A stretch of 64,000 nucleotides of DNA. It comes from Adiantum capillus-veneris (Eukaryota; Streptophyta; Polypodiopsida; Polypodiales; Pteridaceae). Positions 1 to 9,213 of the stretch are shown piece by piece; within the stretch, counting starts at the first letter, position 1, and each line of letters starts with the position of its first letter. The stretch is from the NCBI GenBank assembly GCA_014529385.2, contig CM043965.1, positions 19,202,412 through 19,266,411 on the forward strand, read 5' to 3'. The translations under genes were made by a program, and so were the position numbers. The notes beneath the pieces were generated by a model, which saw only the letters and a list, made by a program, of their open reading frames with translations, had not been told where the DNA came from and did not search any database.

Positions 1-64
1 ACTTGAACAAGATGTGTACAAGGGATCTGATAGGTTTTGGTCAAATTCTGGGTTTGAGGTACAC

Positions 65-809
65 CGATCGCGATCGTAGTACAAAGGCCAAATTTGGGGG
101 AAACTAGATGGTCATGAACTCCTATGCTTGCCTAGCCCACTGATGATTTATTTTCAAGTTTGGACTTAAAATGAACAATTTAGAGCAATTTTTCACTATT
201 TGATCATATTTTACTAAGTCTAACCATATTTGGTTTCCCCGATGAATTTTGGTTGGATCCTGGAGTTAGTTGAAGTTAGTTTTGGAGCTGCCACTGCTCC
301 TATGATGTTCTGCTACTATCAGCCTACTCCATTGTCTGATTTTGACCTTATCATGCACTTTAGACCCTGTCTTAGGAGGTTTTCCAGATCTGTGCATTTT
401 TCAGGCATTTCTTGGATATCCATGTGATGTTTGAGCATCCTTAAGTGATCTTTTGGTTTTGGCATTGCCTCGGCTTCAAGTCTAGCTTTGTGTGATCATT
501 CGAAACTGAAATTACCATATCTGTACTTGTAGGAGATTCTGAGATCCATATGAGGTTTCCTGTAACTATCCTGACCCTTAGTCGGACAAGTGTTCCTTCC
601 AAACCATCCATCATCATTTTTAACCAGATTTGGGTAGTATTAGGTCAAATTTTCCCTTTTTGGTTGTGTTTGACAAATTGGGCCCATTCTATGAGCAAAA
701 TTTGTGCATTTTCCTTGAAAATTCAAGAGGGTGTACTTTTATCTGAGTTCCAAGCATGGGCCAACTCAAAAGTTGCAAAACCTGCAAGTGGGGTCATCGA
801 TCGTGATCG
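65..809. repeat. Two further palindromes, Element 1 3' region
   Basis: CGATCGCGATCG at 65-76 (perfect) and CGATCGTGATCG at 798-809 (one C-to-T change). Flanks resemble those of the leader copies (GAGGTACACC before the copy at 65; CAAA or CCAAAT after). Confidence 0.75.
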
Positions 810-892
810 TACCATGGAGGCAAAATTTGGTTTTGACACTAGCAGGTTGTAGGCGAGGTTGAGGGGAGGTGTTTTGCAAAATCTGTCCCAGT

Positions 893-914
893 TACACCGA
901 TCGCGATCGGTGTA
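893..914. repeat. Perfect 22-bp palindrome in Element 1 3' region
   Basis: The core CGATCGCGATCG is extended by perfectly paired TACAC / GTGTA arms. It is the best preserved copy of the Element 1 palindrome. Confidence 0.9.
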
Positions 915-1830
915 CCACCACCAAATATGGTTTTGACCACATAGCTTTGTTCCTGGCCTTGTGGGGAGCACACTGATGTGTTTTGTGGCTGAAAGAAGTT
1001 TTGCATGGATGCCTCTAAGGGCCCTCGACTTCTTTGACCCAATCCGACTTTGATTCGATCCTTTCGCCCATTTGTGCAAAGATTCGCGCTTGCATGCATA
1101 ATAGACTCGATCTTTACTTAATAGGGAACATACCTGTGAAATCTGGTGTGAAATGCTGGCTCCAACCGTCCGTACGGGGCAGAAACGTGGCAACTCGCTC
1201 TAGGTAAAAAAAGCTCTCTCCTTCTCTCTCAAAAGGTGAAAATGAACAATGAGCTAGACTTTGGCCTACCTGACTTATATCTTCCCGAGATTTTCATAAC
1301 ACAGGGTTGATTTTTCTCACCATTGATCCTGATTTAATCTGCATACCACTTGTGGGTCGAAGCGTTCATCATTCCGGCGTCGTATGACCGTTTGATGCGA
1401 TTTTGGCGAAATGTAGTCATGATCATTCAGGCCGAAATTTGACATCTTCAGATTAGTTTCACATCTTCCATGCTTGATAATTTTATCATGATACTTCGGC
1501 GTTTGCTTCCAGAACTTGATTCCGACACTTGTTAGCGAGATTTTTTTTGAATTTTAGATGTTTTATTAAAGAAAATCAAACACAATAAAATGAAAATACT
1601 TATTAACTGGCGAAAATTTAGCCAAAATTATTATACTCACCCCTAAGCATATATTTTCTCTTGAAGCATTCCAATGCTCCGAATTTGTCATTACAGCTCA
1701 TTATTATGCTAGTCGGATGATACAAAAAGAACTGCTAAAAGATGCTAGGTTTTGATTGAATTTGTTCAAAACTGAACTCTAAATAATGAAAAAACACACA
1801 CATTATGTAAATATATACACCTTGGACCTC

Positions 1831-3159
1831 TTAATGGCCTTGATTGTTCCACTCCCCCCTTCCTTGTTCGAGTCGTCCCGGACGAAGGGTGGTGCATGTG
1901 CATGGGTTTTGAACTCTGTGTCTATGCATGGCCGTGTCATGTGGCCCTATTCTGATGTTTGAGACAATGCGTTGGGTAACAATATGCTGTGCATGATGTG
2001 GGAACTGAATGTAGTGTTCAGTGGCTTTTGATGGTGAGGATAGCTGTTTATGGAACATGAGAGCCTGCAATTGAATTGCTCTTTCCTTGATTGTGGGTGT
2101 TGTGCCGGCAACTATTTTTGGAACCCATTTATATGTAGTTTGTTGCATCTGCACCGATTCTGCTTTAGTTTTCACCGGTTTCCAGTGCCATTTGGAAGAT
2201 TCAGGCTTCGTGTTTTGAGTTTTGGTGTTCCTTTTGAGCTCTGGCATTTTAGCGTTATCGTTTTTTGGTTGCCATTTCCACTTGGAAGTAGCTTTGGAAG
2301 GTTTTGGAGATGATGCTGCTTCCGTCAGGAGTTTGCCCTTAGGTAGCCATATCTTGCTCGGTTTGTTGGTCAGCAATGATTTCCTGATCCAGACCTTCTG
2401 AATAACCTTGGGGGTTGTTTTTGGTTGAATAGCCGATTGCTTATTGTCGATGGGGATACTTGGCCACGAGTGATCTATTTTTGTGAATGGAGTCATGTAC
2501 ACGTTAGAGTCGTGTGTGTACCTTAACGCATGTTCCAACCATTCAGTGACTGCATTGTACGTTCTCATCCATGGAACTCCTAAACATATTGATTCTCTGA
2601 TTTCTCTGTCTTTCATTACGAAAAATTGATGAGGGCAACTGTTTCCATCAAGATTGATTGGCAAGTTTACTATCCCCATCGTTGGCATTGTTGCACCGTT
2701 TGTTGCTCGTAGATCAATTGTGGATTGCACAAGGGGTTCATCTGTTAGCATCTTGTAAGTGGAGAAGTTGACCGCATTCACTCTTGCACCTGTGTCAATT
2801 AATGCTCGCTGATACCTGCCATGTGGGAGTTTGACATTGATTCGAACATCAATTCCTGTTTGCCATTGCTCATCAGTTTGAATGATAGCTAAAGGAATTC
2901 GAGCCATGTTCGCTGGTGTAGGAAGTCTTTGTTGTTGTAATGCTTGTTTTCTTTTTAAAATCCTGACTTTGGCTTCCTCCTGCGCTTGAGCTTTTGTTTC
3001 TTTTGCTTTGTTCTTGCGTTCCTTCCCAGCGTGTATTTTGGCAAGCATCTCTGTGGTTAGTGGCAAGCTGTATTTCTTTAGTCTGCAACCACTAATCCAG
3101 TTAGGCATTTCCTCTCCCTCTAATGTCGCAAGTTTGATGGCATCGCTAGTAGGGTCCAT
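1831..3159 (-). CDS. Element 1 integrase C-terminus, second retropepsin-like domain (PR2) and W/K-rich tail
   Basis: The first residues (EEMPNWISGCRLKKY) are the integrase C-terminal end, matching Element 2 at 49,120. After a Lys/Gln-rich linker comes a second aspartic protease-like domain: ALIDTGARVNA with Asp122, a beta-rich middle, and CLGVPWMR near residue 194. This is the same D-[ST]-G ... L-G-x-P-x-M-R layout as PR1, which lies upstream of RT. The tail has repeated Trp-basic motifs (KIWLPKGK, KWKWQPK, KWHWKPV, YKWVPK) and a helix IKERAIQLQALM shared with Element 2. Retropepsins work as homodimers and cut Gag-Pol; why a second copy sits after integrase is unknown. Confidence 0.8.
   Translation of the reverse strand: MDPTSDAIKLATLEGEEMPNWISGCRLKKYSLPLTTEMLAKIHAGKERKNKAKETKAQAQEEAKVRILKRKQALQQQRLPTPANMARIPLAIIQTDEQWQTGIDVRINVKLPHGRYQRALIDTGARVNAVNFSTYKMLTDEPLVQSTIDLRATNGATMPTMGIVNLPINLDGNSCPHQFFVMKDREIRESICLGVPWMRTYNAVTEWLEHALRYTHDSNVYMTPFTKIDHSWPSIPIDNKQSAIQPKTTPKVIQKVWIRKSLLTNKPSKIWLPKGKLLTEAASSPKPSKATSKWKWQPKNDNAKMPELKRNTKTQNTKPESSKWHWKPVKTKAESVQMQQTTYKWVPKIVAGTTPTIKERAIQLQALMFHKQLSSPSKATEHYIQFPHHAQHIVTQRIVSNIRIGPHDTAMHRHRVQNPCTCTTLRPGRLEQGRGEWNNQGH
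1849..1955 (-). promoter_or_regulatory. Conserved block ending in an internal polypurine tract (Element 1)
   Basis: On the sense strand this reads AGGGCCACATGACA, continues to CGTCCGGGACGACTCGAACA, and ends AAGGAAGGGGGGAGT (1865-1851). Element 2 has AGGGCTACATAACA, CGTCCGGGAGGACTCCAACT and TAGGAGGGGGGGAG in the same order after PR2. The 5' LTR sequence does not follow the purine tract, so this is not the 3' end of the element. Confidence 0.7.
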
Positions 3160-3178
3160 TCCCTCGCTTTTTGAGTTT

Positions 3179-4231
3179 TCAGGAATGTTGTTTTAGGGTA
3201 TACATTAAAACGTAATCCCCAGTAGCAAATTCCTTGCTGATTACGTGTTGATCAAAGAATGATTTCATGTTTTTCTTTTGCGCGTAGATTGACGCAACGG
3301 CTCTCAATCTAGTTTCATCTAGTTTTTCTAGGACATCTACCTGATTGGATAATTCATGGCCCGTCCATTCTAATTGTTTAGCAACTCGAAGTGTGGGAAT
3401 AAAGAATTCAAGTGGCAAAATCGCTTGCATTCCATAAACCATGTTGAATGGAGTCGTTCCGATGGATGTTTTGTAAGCTACTCGATACGCCCATAAGGCT
3501 GAATGCAGCTTTTGATCCCAGTCAGCTCTCGATTCGCCGACAATTTTGGTGAGAATTGTCACCAAAATTTTATTCGTACTTTCTGCTTGGCCGTTCACTT
3601 GTGGGTGATAGGGGGCGGACTTCCTGTGAATTACCATGAATTCGTCCAATATGAATTCGATCACTTCATTGATGAAGTGAGTGCCTCTATCGCTCACGAG
3701 CTCAATTGGTAAGCCATATCTGGTGAAAATATTCTCGTATAAAAACTGTGCTGTTGTTTTTGCATCATTTCCGGCTGTTGCTTTAGCTTCCACCCATTTT
3801 GTTAGATAATCTGTTGCCACTATAATGTATTGAGCGTGCGTTTTATACCCCAGAGGCGCTATCGGTCCTACAAAATCTATTTCCCATTTCGCAAACGCTC
3901 TTGCCCCCATCATTGGCCTTAAGGGCATATCGTCGCGCGCTCTCGGAATTTTCGTTTTCTGGCACTCATCACATCGTTTGACAAACTCTTCAATATCCAT
4001 GAATAGTGTAGGCCACCATATGCCCGCAATAAGAATTGCTTTGGCCATTTTGTCCACTGAGAAGTGTCCACCAGCTTGTCCACTGTGTGCTTGCTCTAAG
4101 ATAGGAATGTATTCCTCTTCAGTCGCGCACATTCTCAATTGATGGTCCTTTCCCCTCTTGTAAAGAGCGTCCTCAATCAGTACATAGTTTTCTGCCTCTT
4201 TCATGATTGTTTTGATTCGCGATCTACTCAT
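3179..4231 (-). CDS. Element 1 integrase: second H2C2 domain and DDE core
   Basis: Same frame as the preceding ORF. It begins with LYKRGKDHQLRMC, then QAHSGQAGGHF, WWPTLF and CDEC, the standard integrase zinc domain. The catalytic core follows with D in WEIDFVGPI, D in LVSDRGTHF and E in NGQAESTNK. The core ends with WAYRVAYKTSIGTTPFNMVYG. The C-terminal part (GDYVLMYTLKQHS) breaks at a stop and frameshift and resumes at 3159. Integrase would insert the cDNA into chromatin. All three catalytic acidic residues are present. Confidence 0.92.
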   Translation of the reverse strand: MSRSRIKTIMKEAENYVLIEDALYKRGKDHQLRMCATEEEYIPILEQAHSGQAGGHFSVDKMAKAILIAGIWWPTLFMDIEEFVKRCDECQKTKIPRARDDMPLRPMMGARAFAKWEIDFVGPIAPLGYKTHAQYIIVATDYLTKWVEAKATAGNDAKTTAQFLYENIFTRYGLPIELVSDRGTHFINEVIEFILDEFMVIHRKSAPYHPQVNGQAESTNKILVTILTKIVGESRADWDQKLHSALWAYRVAYKTSIGTTPFNMVYGMQAILPLEFFIPTLRVAKQLEWTGHELSNQVDVLEKLDETRLRAVASIYAQKKNMKSFFDQHVISKEFATGDYVLMYTLKQHS

Positions 4232-4282
4232 CCCCTCAGGCAGTATCCTAGTGGTGAGGTATTCAACGATGTAGTTACTCCA

Positions 4283-5146
4283 TCAGGGTGCTACAGACAA
4301 TCTGAATAGAGTCACATGTTCTATTGGCTTTTGAAGCGTGCATTTGATACAAGATTTGACATGCATATGAACACTATGTTGCATTTTTGGCCAATACACA
4401 TCTGTTCTCATCAATCTCTGGTACATCTGTGCATGCCCATTGTGAATTCCTGTTGTTTGTACATGAGCCTGGTTTAGGTACAATTCTCGTTCGTCAGGTT
4501 CAACACAAAGCCTAAGAATTTGATCCGTTCCCTGTTTATATAACCGACCCGCTAACATTACCAATGATCTGGATGCTGCAATGGTAGATGGTTGTCTTGT
4601 CATATTCAAAGACCCGATAGTCAGCAAAGGAATTAAGTCCTCGCTCCATCTTGGAACCATTTCTATGTTGAAAAGATATGCATCTGGCAGATCATCGTTA
4701 ACTCCTACAGGGTTTTCTCCATGCATCATTCTAGATAAATGGTCCGCTCTTTGGTGTGTAGTACCTTTCTTGACCACTACTGTGAAATCAAACTCAAGCA
4801 GTATGATGAACCATCGAACAATCCTTCCTGTACTGCAAGGTTTGTTTACTAAGTATAGGAGTGCTTGGTGATCAACGAAGAATACAAATTTATTGGAAAG
4901 TAAGTAGTGTCTAAAATTTTTCACCACATAGACCATACCTAATCCCTCCCTCTCAGTTGTCATGTAATTCCTCTCTGCATTGTTCAATTGTCTACTGGAG
5001 TAACTTATTGGAAAATCCATGTTGTTCTCTCCAGGTTGTGCAAGTATACATCCTATTGCATACACTGATGCATCCACGTGAATGTGAAAGATCTTTTCCC
5101 AATCCGGAGCTTTCAATATTGGAGCTGAAATTAATCTCTGCTTCAA
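4283..5146 (-). CDS. Element 1 RNase H and first integrase-type H2C2 zinc domain
   Basis: Continues the RT frame from about 5240. RNase H has its acidic residues in HVDAS, TTEREGLG and FVDHQALLYLVN; it would remove RNA from the RNA-DNA hybrid. LLEFDFTVVVKKGTTHQRADHLSR marks its end. Downstream is an integrase-like zinc domain: LYKQGTDQILRLCV, then QAHVQTTGIHNGH, VYWPKM, and CIKC. Normally the integrase core follows directly, but here a second complete H2C2 domain follows at 4231. A stop separates the two ORFs. Confidence 0.88.
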   Translation of the reverse strand: MKQRLISAPILKAPDWEKIFHIHVDASVYAIGCILAQPGENNMDFPISYSSRQLNNAERNYMTTEREGLGMVYVVKNFRHYLLSNKFVFFVDHQALLYLVNKPCSTGRIVRWFIILLEFDFTVVVKKGTTHQRADHLSRMMHGENPVGVNDDLPDAYLFNIEMVPRWSEDLIPLLTIGSLNMTRQPSTIAASRSLVMLAGRLYKQGTDQILRLCVEPDERELYLNQAHVQTTGIHNGHAQMYQRLMRTDVYWPKMQHSVHMHVKSCIKCTLQKPIEHVTLFRLSVAP

Positions 5147-5242
5147 TGTTTGAAAAGCTTCTTCGCACTCTTCTGTCCACTCAAATTTAGTTATCAGCGT
5201 GTAAAGTGGTTTTGCAATTATAGCGTATGAGTAGATAAATCT

Positions 5243-7936
5243 TCAATAATATCCACAATGACCCATAAATGTCTGTACCTCCTTCACCCTCACTAGTCGT
5301 GGTAGATCAACAATGACGCTGATCTTCTCTATGTCTGTCGAAATCCCGTTTTTGGACACTATATGTCCCAGTATTTTGCCATGTCTTACCATGAAGATGC
5401 ATTTTTTTGGATTCAGGCAAATCTGATACAGCCTACATTTTTCGAACACCTTGGTCAAGTGCTCTATGTGCTCCAGTCTTACCAGGGAGTGAACGCACAA
5501 GTCATCCATGTAAATTTCTAAGAATTGTCTTAGATATTCTTTAAAAGCATGACCCATTAGCCTCTGAAATGTAGCTGGTGCATTTGTTAGGCCAAAAGCC
5601 ATTACCCGAAATGCAAAAATACCCCATTCAGTTGTGAAAGCTGTTTTGTGCCGATCCTCTGGCTTTATTGCGAGTTGGTTGTAACCCAAAAAGCCATCTA
5701 AGAAGCTATAAGCCTCTTTGCCTGCTACTCTTTCTATTACATGATCAGTAATGGGTAGGGGATAGTTGTCTCGAATTGTGGCAGCGTTTACTTTCTTGAG
5801 ATTGACACACACTCTTAACTTTCCGTTTTTCTTCGGGACCACCATTATTGGTGAAACCCAATCGGTGTGCTCAATTTCGTAAATAAACTCTGCCTCCTTA
5901 AGTTTATCTATCTCCTCCTTGATCTTTTTAGCAAATGTTTCATTGTAAGTATAAGGACGTTGTCTGCTGGGTTTCGCGTCATTCTTAAGGGGTATCGTGT
6001 GTTGACAGATACTAGGATCCACCCCCTTAAGATCTTTGTACGACCATGCAAACACATCTCTATATTGTTTAAGAGTAGCTACCAAAAGCTTTTCCTCTTC
6101 ATCAGTAAGATCCGTGGCAATATATGCAGGTTCTGGATCTTCTCCTAGCTCCGCTAGATCTATTCGTTTGGCTTTTTCAGGACCGTCATACGATGTACCC
6201 GGTTCTTTCAATTCCCCCATAGGTTGTTGCACTATGATTTTCCTATCTTGTATGGTATATTTCTTATAATGGGACGGTGCATCTATCTTGTCAGAACCCG
6301 TATCGTCATTTGTTTCAAAGTCGGTCGTCCATATGTCTCTAAGGGTTCGCTTGAGCTTGTTGTACTCTGCTTTCCTCTCTGTTTTGGTCATTTCGGACCC
6401 TGTTTTCCTCTCCTTTTGCGACTTAGTCATCCGCTTTTCGTGTCTGTTCTTCTTGTTGTTTTCCCATGGTTTAGTCTTGGTAAACCGGCCAGTGACCATG
6501 TCTTTGACACAATCCTCAGCTTTGACAAGCTTTAGATATCCCGTTCTGTCATTGACAAGAGGCATAGGATTATGCTTATTCATCCTTGATTTTCTGGCTC
6601 TCTTGGATTTATACCGCTCCTGTCGACTAGGTTTTTGGTTGTGAAACTCGTAAAACCTGTCCTGTCTCATTCTGTATTTTTTATTCGTCTCTGATACGCT
6701 TGATCTTTCATCATCAGCCTCTATTAGTTGGTTTTCGTCGTCCAATGATGGAAGGTCATAGCATAGTGAATCCGTGAATTCCTCTTTTGTTTTAATCCTA
6801 TCGTTCACTACAGATACCTCATCAGTTATTCGTTTACACCCAGTCTCGCGTGGAGGTTCTTCCTGTTCCTCATTCTCTGATCCCGACTCAAGGACAACGC
6901 TAACCATTTTCAACGTTACTAAGTCGTATCCTTCTTCGTCACAAAATTTTGTAGGTGTGCATTCGTTAACACATACGTCTAAGGTTGACAATATTTGAGT
7001 CCACCCGAATGGCTCAAGTAGATGTTCCAGGAAAGGTTCTGGGAAATAAGCCTCGTCTTCGACGGATCTTTCCAGAACGCATTCCTCTCGGATTATCTCA
7101 CCACATTCGGATGCTCCACACATCCAGACATGCGCTTTTGTTTGCATCCACGCAGGTATTTCTTTTTCATTTACAGTGGTAGAATTAAATTCTTGCGCTG
7201 GTGTTTTCGCAACGTCTCTATAGCTGTGATCCTTCATGTTGATTTTCGTTCTTAGTTCCTCGTGCCTTAGGTAGATTTGATCGTAACCCCAATCCTGTAT
7301 CATTTTGAGTTGACGCATGAATGGTCGTCCCAAAATAATGTCAAAGTTGTTCGTTTTTCTGAAATCCACCACAGCAAAGGTGTGCTTATAGTTAATTCCA
7401 CACGAAGTTACAATTATTTGGTCCAAGATCCCCAACGGCCTCTCTACATACCCATCTGCGAGTTCCATTTTCATCCTAGTTTTCCTGAGAGCTGGATGGT
7501 CCCACTTCTCCCAGATTTGCTTTGTAGAAATCGCCACTCCAGCTCCACTGTCTAGGATAGCTATTGTTGTTATATCCTGATACTCAACAGGTAATGTTGT
7601 GTTACCCTCCTCTCCTTTGCAGTAATCTCCGACCTTGTTTATGGGCACTGGTCGGGCTTTGGGTTGACTTCCCCGTTCGTTTTCTTCTCCCGGAGGGTTT
7701 GTCGGAAGAGAAATCTTTACTCCCTTGTGCTCCATATGTTTTGCCATGTCTTCCCACAAATGTGGTTTGACTCTCAAGAGTTCAGACAACATGATGGTGC
7801 ATGTTATAGGTGTCGACAACATCTCTTGAAGACTCTTTGAGTCAACCATACGTGGGATAGTTCTTATCTGGGATGGAACTAACCTTATCTCCGATTGTGC
7901 CTCATGTTCACCTATAAATGAAGGCAGGGTTTTCAA
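5243..7936 (-). CDS. pol: Element 1 Pol: retropepsin (PR1) and reverse transcriptase
   Basis: This 897-residue ORF has the retropepsin active site ILDSGAG with Asp129, and the C-terminal retropepsin motif ILGRPFMR near residue 204. An acidic and Lys-rich spacer of roughly 400 residues follows, then Ty3/gypsy RT. RT shows VVPKKNGKLRVCVNLKKVN, the motif-A aspartate in SFLDGFLGYNQ, AFGLTNAPATFQRLM, and YMDD at residues 809-812. The DVFAWSYKDLKGVDP segment before RT is typical of the Tat group. The ORF ends at a stop (YY*RFIY) and continues in frame as RNase H. It is the best preserved piece of the element: both RT catalytic motifs are intact. Confidence 0.92.
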   Translation of the reverse strand: MKTLPSFIGEHEAQSEIRLVPSQIRTIPRMVDSKSLQEMLSTPITCTIMLSELLRVKPHLWEDMAKHMEHKGVKISLPTNPPGEENERGSQPKARPVPINKVGDYCKGEEGNTTLPVEYQDITTIAILDSGAGVAISTKQIWEKWDHPALRKTRMKMELADGYVERPLGILDQIIVTSCGINYKHTFAVVDFRKTNNFDIILGRPFMRQLKMIQDWGYDQIYLRHEELRTKINMKDHSYRDVAKTPAQEFNSTTVNEKEIPAWMQTKAHVWMCGASECGEIIREECVLERSVEDEAYFPEPFLEHLLEPFGWTQILSTLDVCVNECTPTKFCDEEGYDLVTLKMVSVVLESGSENEEQEEPPRETGCKRITDEVSVVNDRIKTKEEFTDSLCYDLPSLDDENQLIEADDERSSVSETNKKYRMRQDRFYEFHNQKPSRQERYKSKRARKSRMNKHNPMPLVNDRTGYLKLVKAEDCVKDMVTGRFTKTKPWENNKKNRHEKRMTKSQKERKTGSEMTKTERKAEYNKLKRTLRDIWTTDFETNDDTGSDKIDAPSHYKKYTIQDRKIIVQQPMGELKEPGTSYDGPEKAKRIDLAELGEDPEPAYIATDLTDEEEKLLVATLKQYRDVFAWSYKDLKGVDPSICQHTIPLKNDAKPSRQRPYTYNETFAKKIKEEIDKLKEAEFIYEIEHTDWVSPIMVVPKKNGKLRVCVNLKKVNAATIRDNYPLPITDHVIERVAGKEAYSFLDGFLGYNQLAIKPEDRHKTAFTTEWGIFAFRVMAFGLTNAPATFQRLMGHAFKEYLRQFLEIYMDDLCVHSLVRLEHIEHLTKVFEKCRLYQICLNPKKCIFMVRHGKILGHIVSKNGISTDIEKISVIVDLPRLVRVKEVQTFMGHCGYY

Positions 7937-7939
7937 AGA

Positions 7940-8194
7940 TTAGGCTTTGCTTTCTACCGAAATTTCTGTTCCCGCATCCCCATACAATGATTGTATATCG
8001 GTTGGAAAAAATCCGTTATACGTGTTAATTTCAGGAATTGGAGCAGATTGTAACGTCGCGCTTCCATTCTTTCTGTTTCTAATGGTTTCCCAAAAGTGTT
8101 GTGGCCATTGTTCTTCCACCTCTGGAATTGGCATCATCGTCATTGATTTAGCGTCATCAGTCGTGTTTGGCGTAACTCGATGATCCAGTGGCAA
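7940..8194 (-). CDS. Element 1 linker segment before protease
   Basis: An 84-residue segment in the same frame as the protease-RT ORF, from which one stop (7937-7939) separates it. Its VEEQWPQHFWETIRNRKNG aligns with VEENWPEELWETVRKSQEK in Element 2 (about 44090), so it is a real part of the polyprotein. No catalytic motif is seen. Confidence 0.65.
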   Translation of the reverse strand: MPLDHRVTPNTTDDAKSMTMMPIPEVEEQWPQHFWETIRNRKNGSATLQSAPIPEINTYNGFFPTDIQSLYGDAGTEISVESKA

Positions 8195-8217
8195 TACTGT
8201 TTCTGGTTTGGGTTCGT

Positions 8218-8528
8218 TTAGTCTTTTGGTTTATCGATTTTTAGTTTTTCTCGCTCTTTGTGAATCAATACTTCTTGTTCTAAGGTTCTAGCTATTTCAG
8301 GTTCCATCAACGCCTGGGTTGTCTCAATGAGGTATTTACACATTTCCAAACGCTTCGTTTCCACTTCTGGTTGAGGATAAGTCAACCATCTTTGCTCTAA
8401 GGTTTGGTTTGTTTTTAGCCTTGCTTCGTATGCTTGTAATAGAGCATCTAACGGCTCTAGCACTTTGTCAACCAAGACTGATCCTCCTGAGGACGCTTTC
8501 CTCGGTTTGTTGATGACCTCAGTTGTCT

Positions 8529-8576
<48 letters not shown>

Positions 8577-9168
8577 TGAGTTGTTCCCTCGTTTCATCCA
8601 ACTCGTTTTGCATGGCAACTTGCGTTTTCAACCTTCTCGCTTTTATCCTGTCTCGTTTTGCCTTCCAGGATTTTTGCTGAGTTCTAACGGATAAACTCTC
8701 ATTTTCTGTTGGTATGGGCAACTCGACCTTTTCCTCCAAAGTTTTGTTTTTTCCTAAGTCCTTAGTTTGGGCTCTGGTTATCGTGTTGATTCGGATCATG
8801 GGATCGGTTTCTGATCCGCTACTAGCGCTTGGTATCACCCCCACAATATTCATAATCGCTTTTCCCTTGTTGTCCGGATTCTTCAGACAATCTGGTAATA
8901 TGTGATTCACGCCACATCCGTCGCAAAACCCAAAAATTTTCACCCTTTCGCCCTTGGAAGGACAGTTACGCTCCCAATGATCCGTACTTCGACAGCTATA
9001 GCACTGTCCAATTGTTGGTTGATTTTGAGGAGATGGTCCCATAGGTTGTCCTGCTCTATTGGGATATCCTCTTGGTTTGTAATTCTGGTACGCAATGAAC
9101 ATTAACGTTCTCTCGTCTACCAAATATTGATCTCTCAAAGGTTGTGCTATATACGTTGGTGGTGCCAT
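8218..9168 (-). CDS. Element 1 nucleocapsid-like zinc knuckles and coiled-coil spacer
   Basis: Same frame as Gag after one stop. It carries a canonical CCHC knuckle, CYSCRSTDHWERNC, and a second variant, CDGCGVNHILPDC (C-x2-C-x3-H-x4-C), so Gag has three knuckle-like motifs. A charged coiled coil follows, in which a run of alternating Arg-Glu is encoded by a (CT)21 tract at 8531-8572. Element 2 has EQLKQQREYVSLKS at this place, so the microsatellite lies within the coding frame. The segment ends with a helix-rich block (LDALLQAYEARLKTNQTLEQ) conserved in both elements. The frame shifts near 8200 into the protease ORF. Confidence 0.8.
8531..8572 (+). repeat. (CT)21 microsatellite inside the Element 1 Gag-Pol frame
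   Basis: Pure (CT)n on the plus strand, read as (GA)n on the coding strand and translated as alternating Arg-Glu without breaking the frame. Confidence 0.95.
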
Positions 9169-9213
9169 ACCCTCACTATTTCCCCACGGTTGATATGCTT
9201 TGTCTGCGTATAT

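Larger units (their letters stand above)
1..1830 (-). other. Element 1 3' noncoding region (start of the 3' extension)
   Basis: No ORF here resembles a protein. It holds three palindromes (65-76, 798-809, 893-914). A minus-strand TATA-like GTATATATTTAC lies just after the internal polypurine tract (about 1809-1820). By analogy with Element 2, a third ORF and the 3' LTR should lie further left, off the window. Confidence 0.6.

Noticed and set aside
1-1700. 3' LTR of Element 1 in the first 1.7 kb
   Set aside because: No stretch matches 13074-13985, and the purine tract at 1851 is not followed by TGTTTGGCGG. The 3' LTR must be outside.
2050-2313. Plus-strand ORFs lying over Element 1 and minus-strand ORFs lying over Element 2
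   Set aside because: They overlap conserved coding sequence of the elements in the opposite sense and have no motifs of their own.
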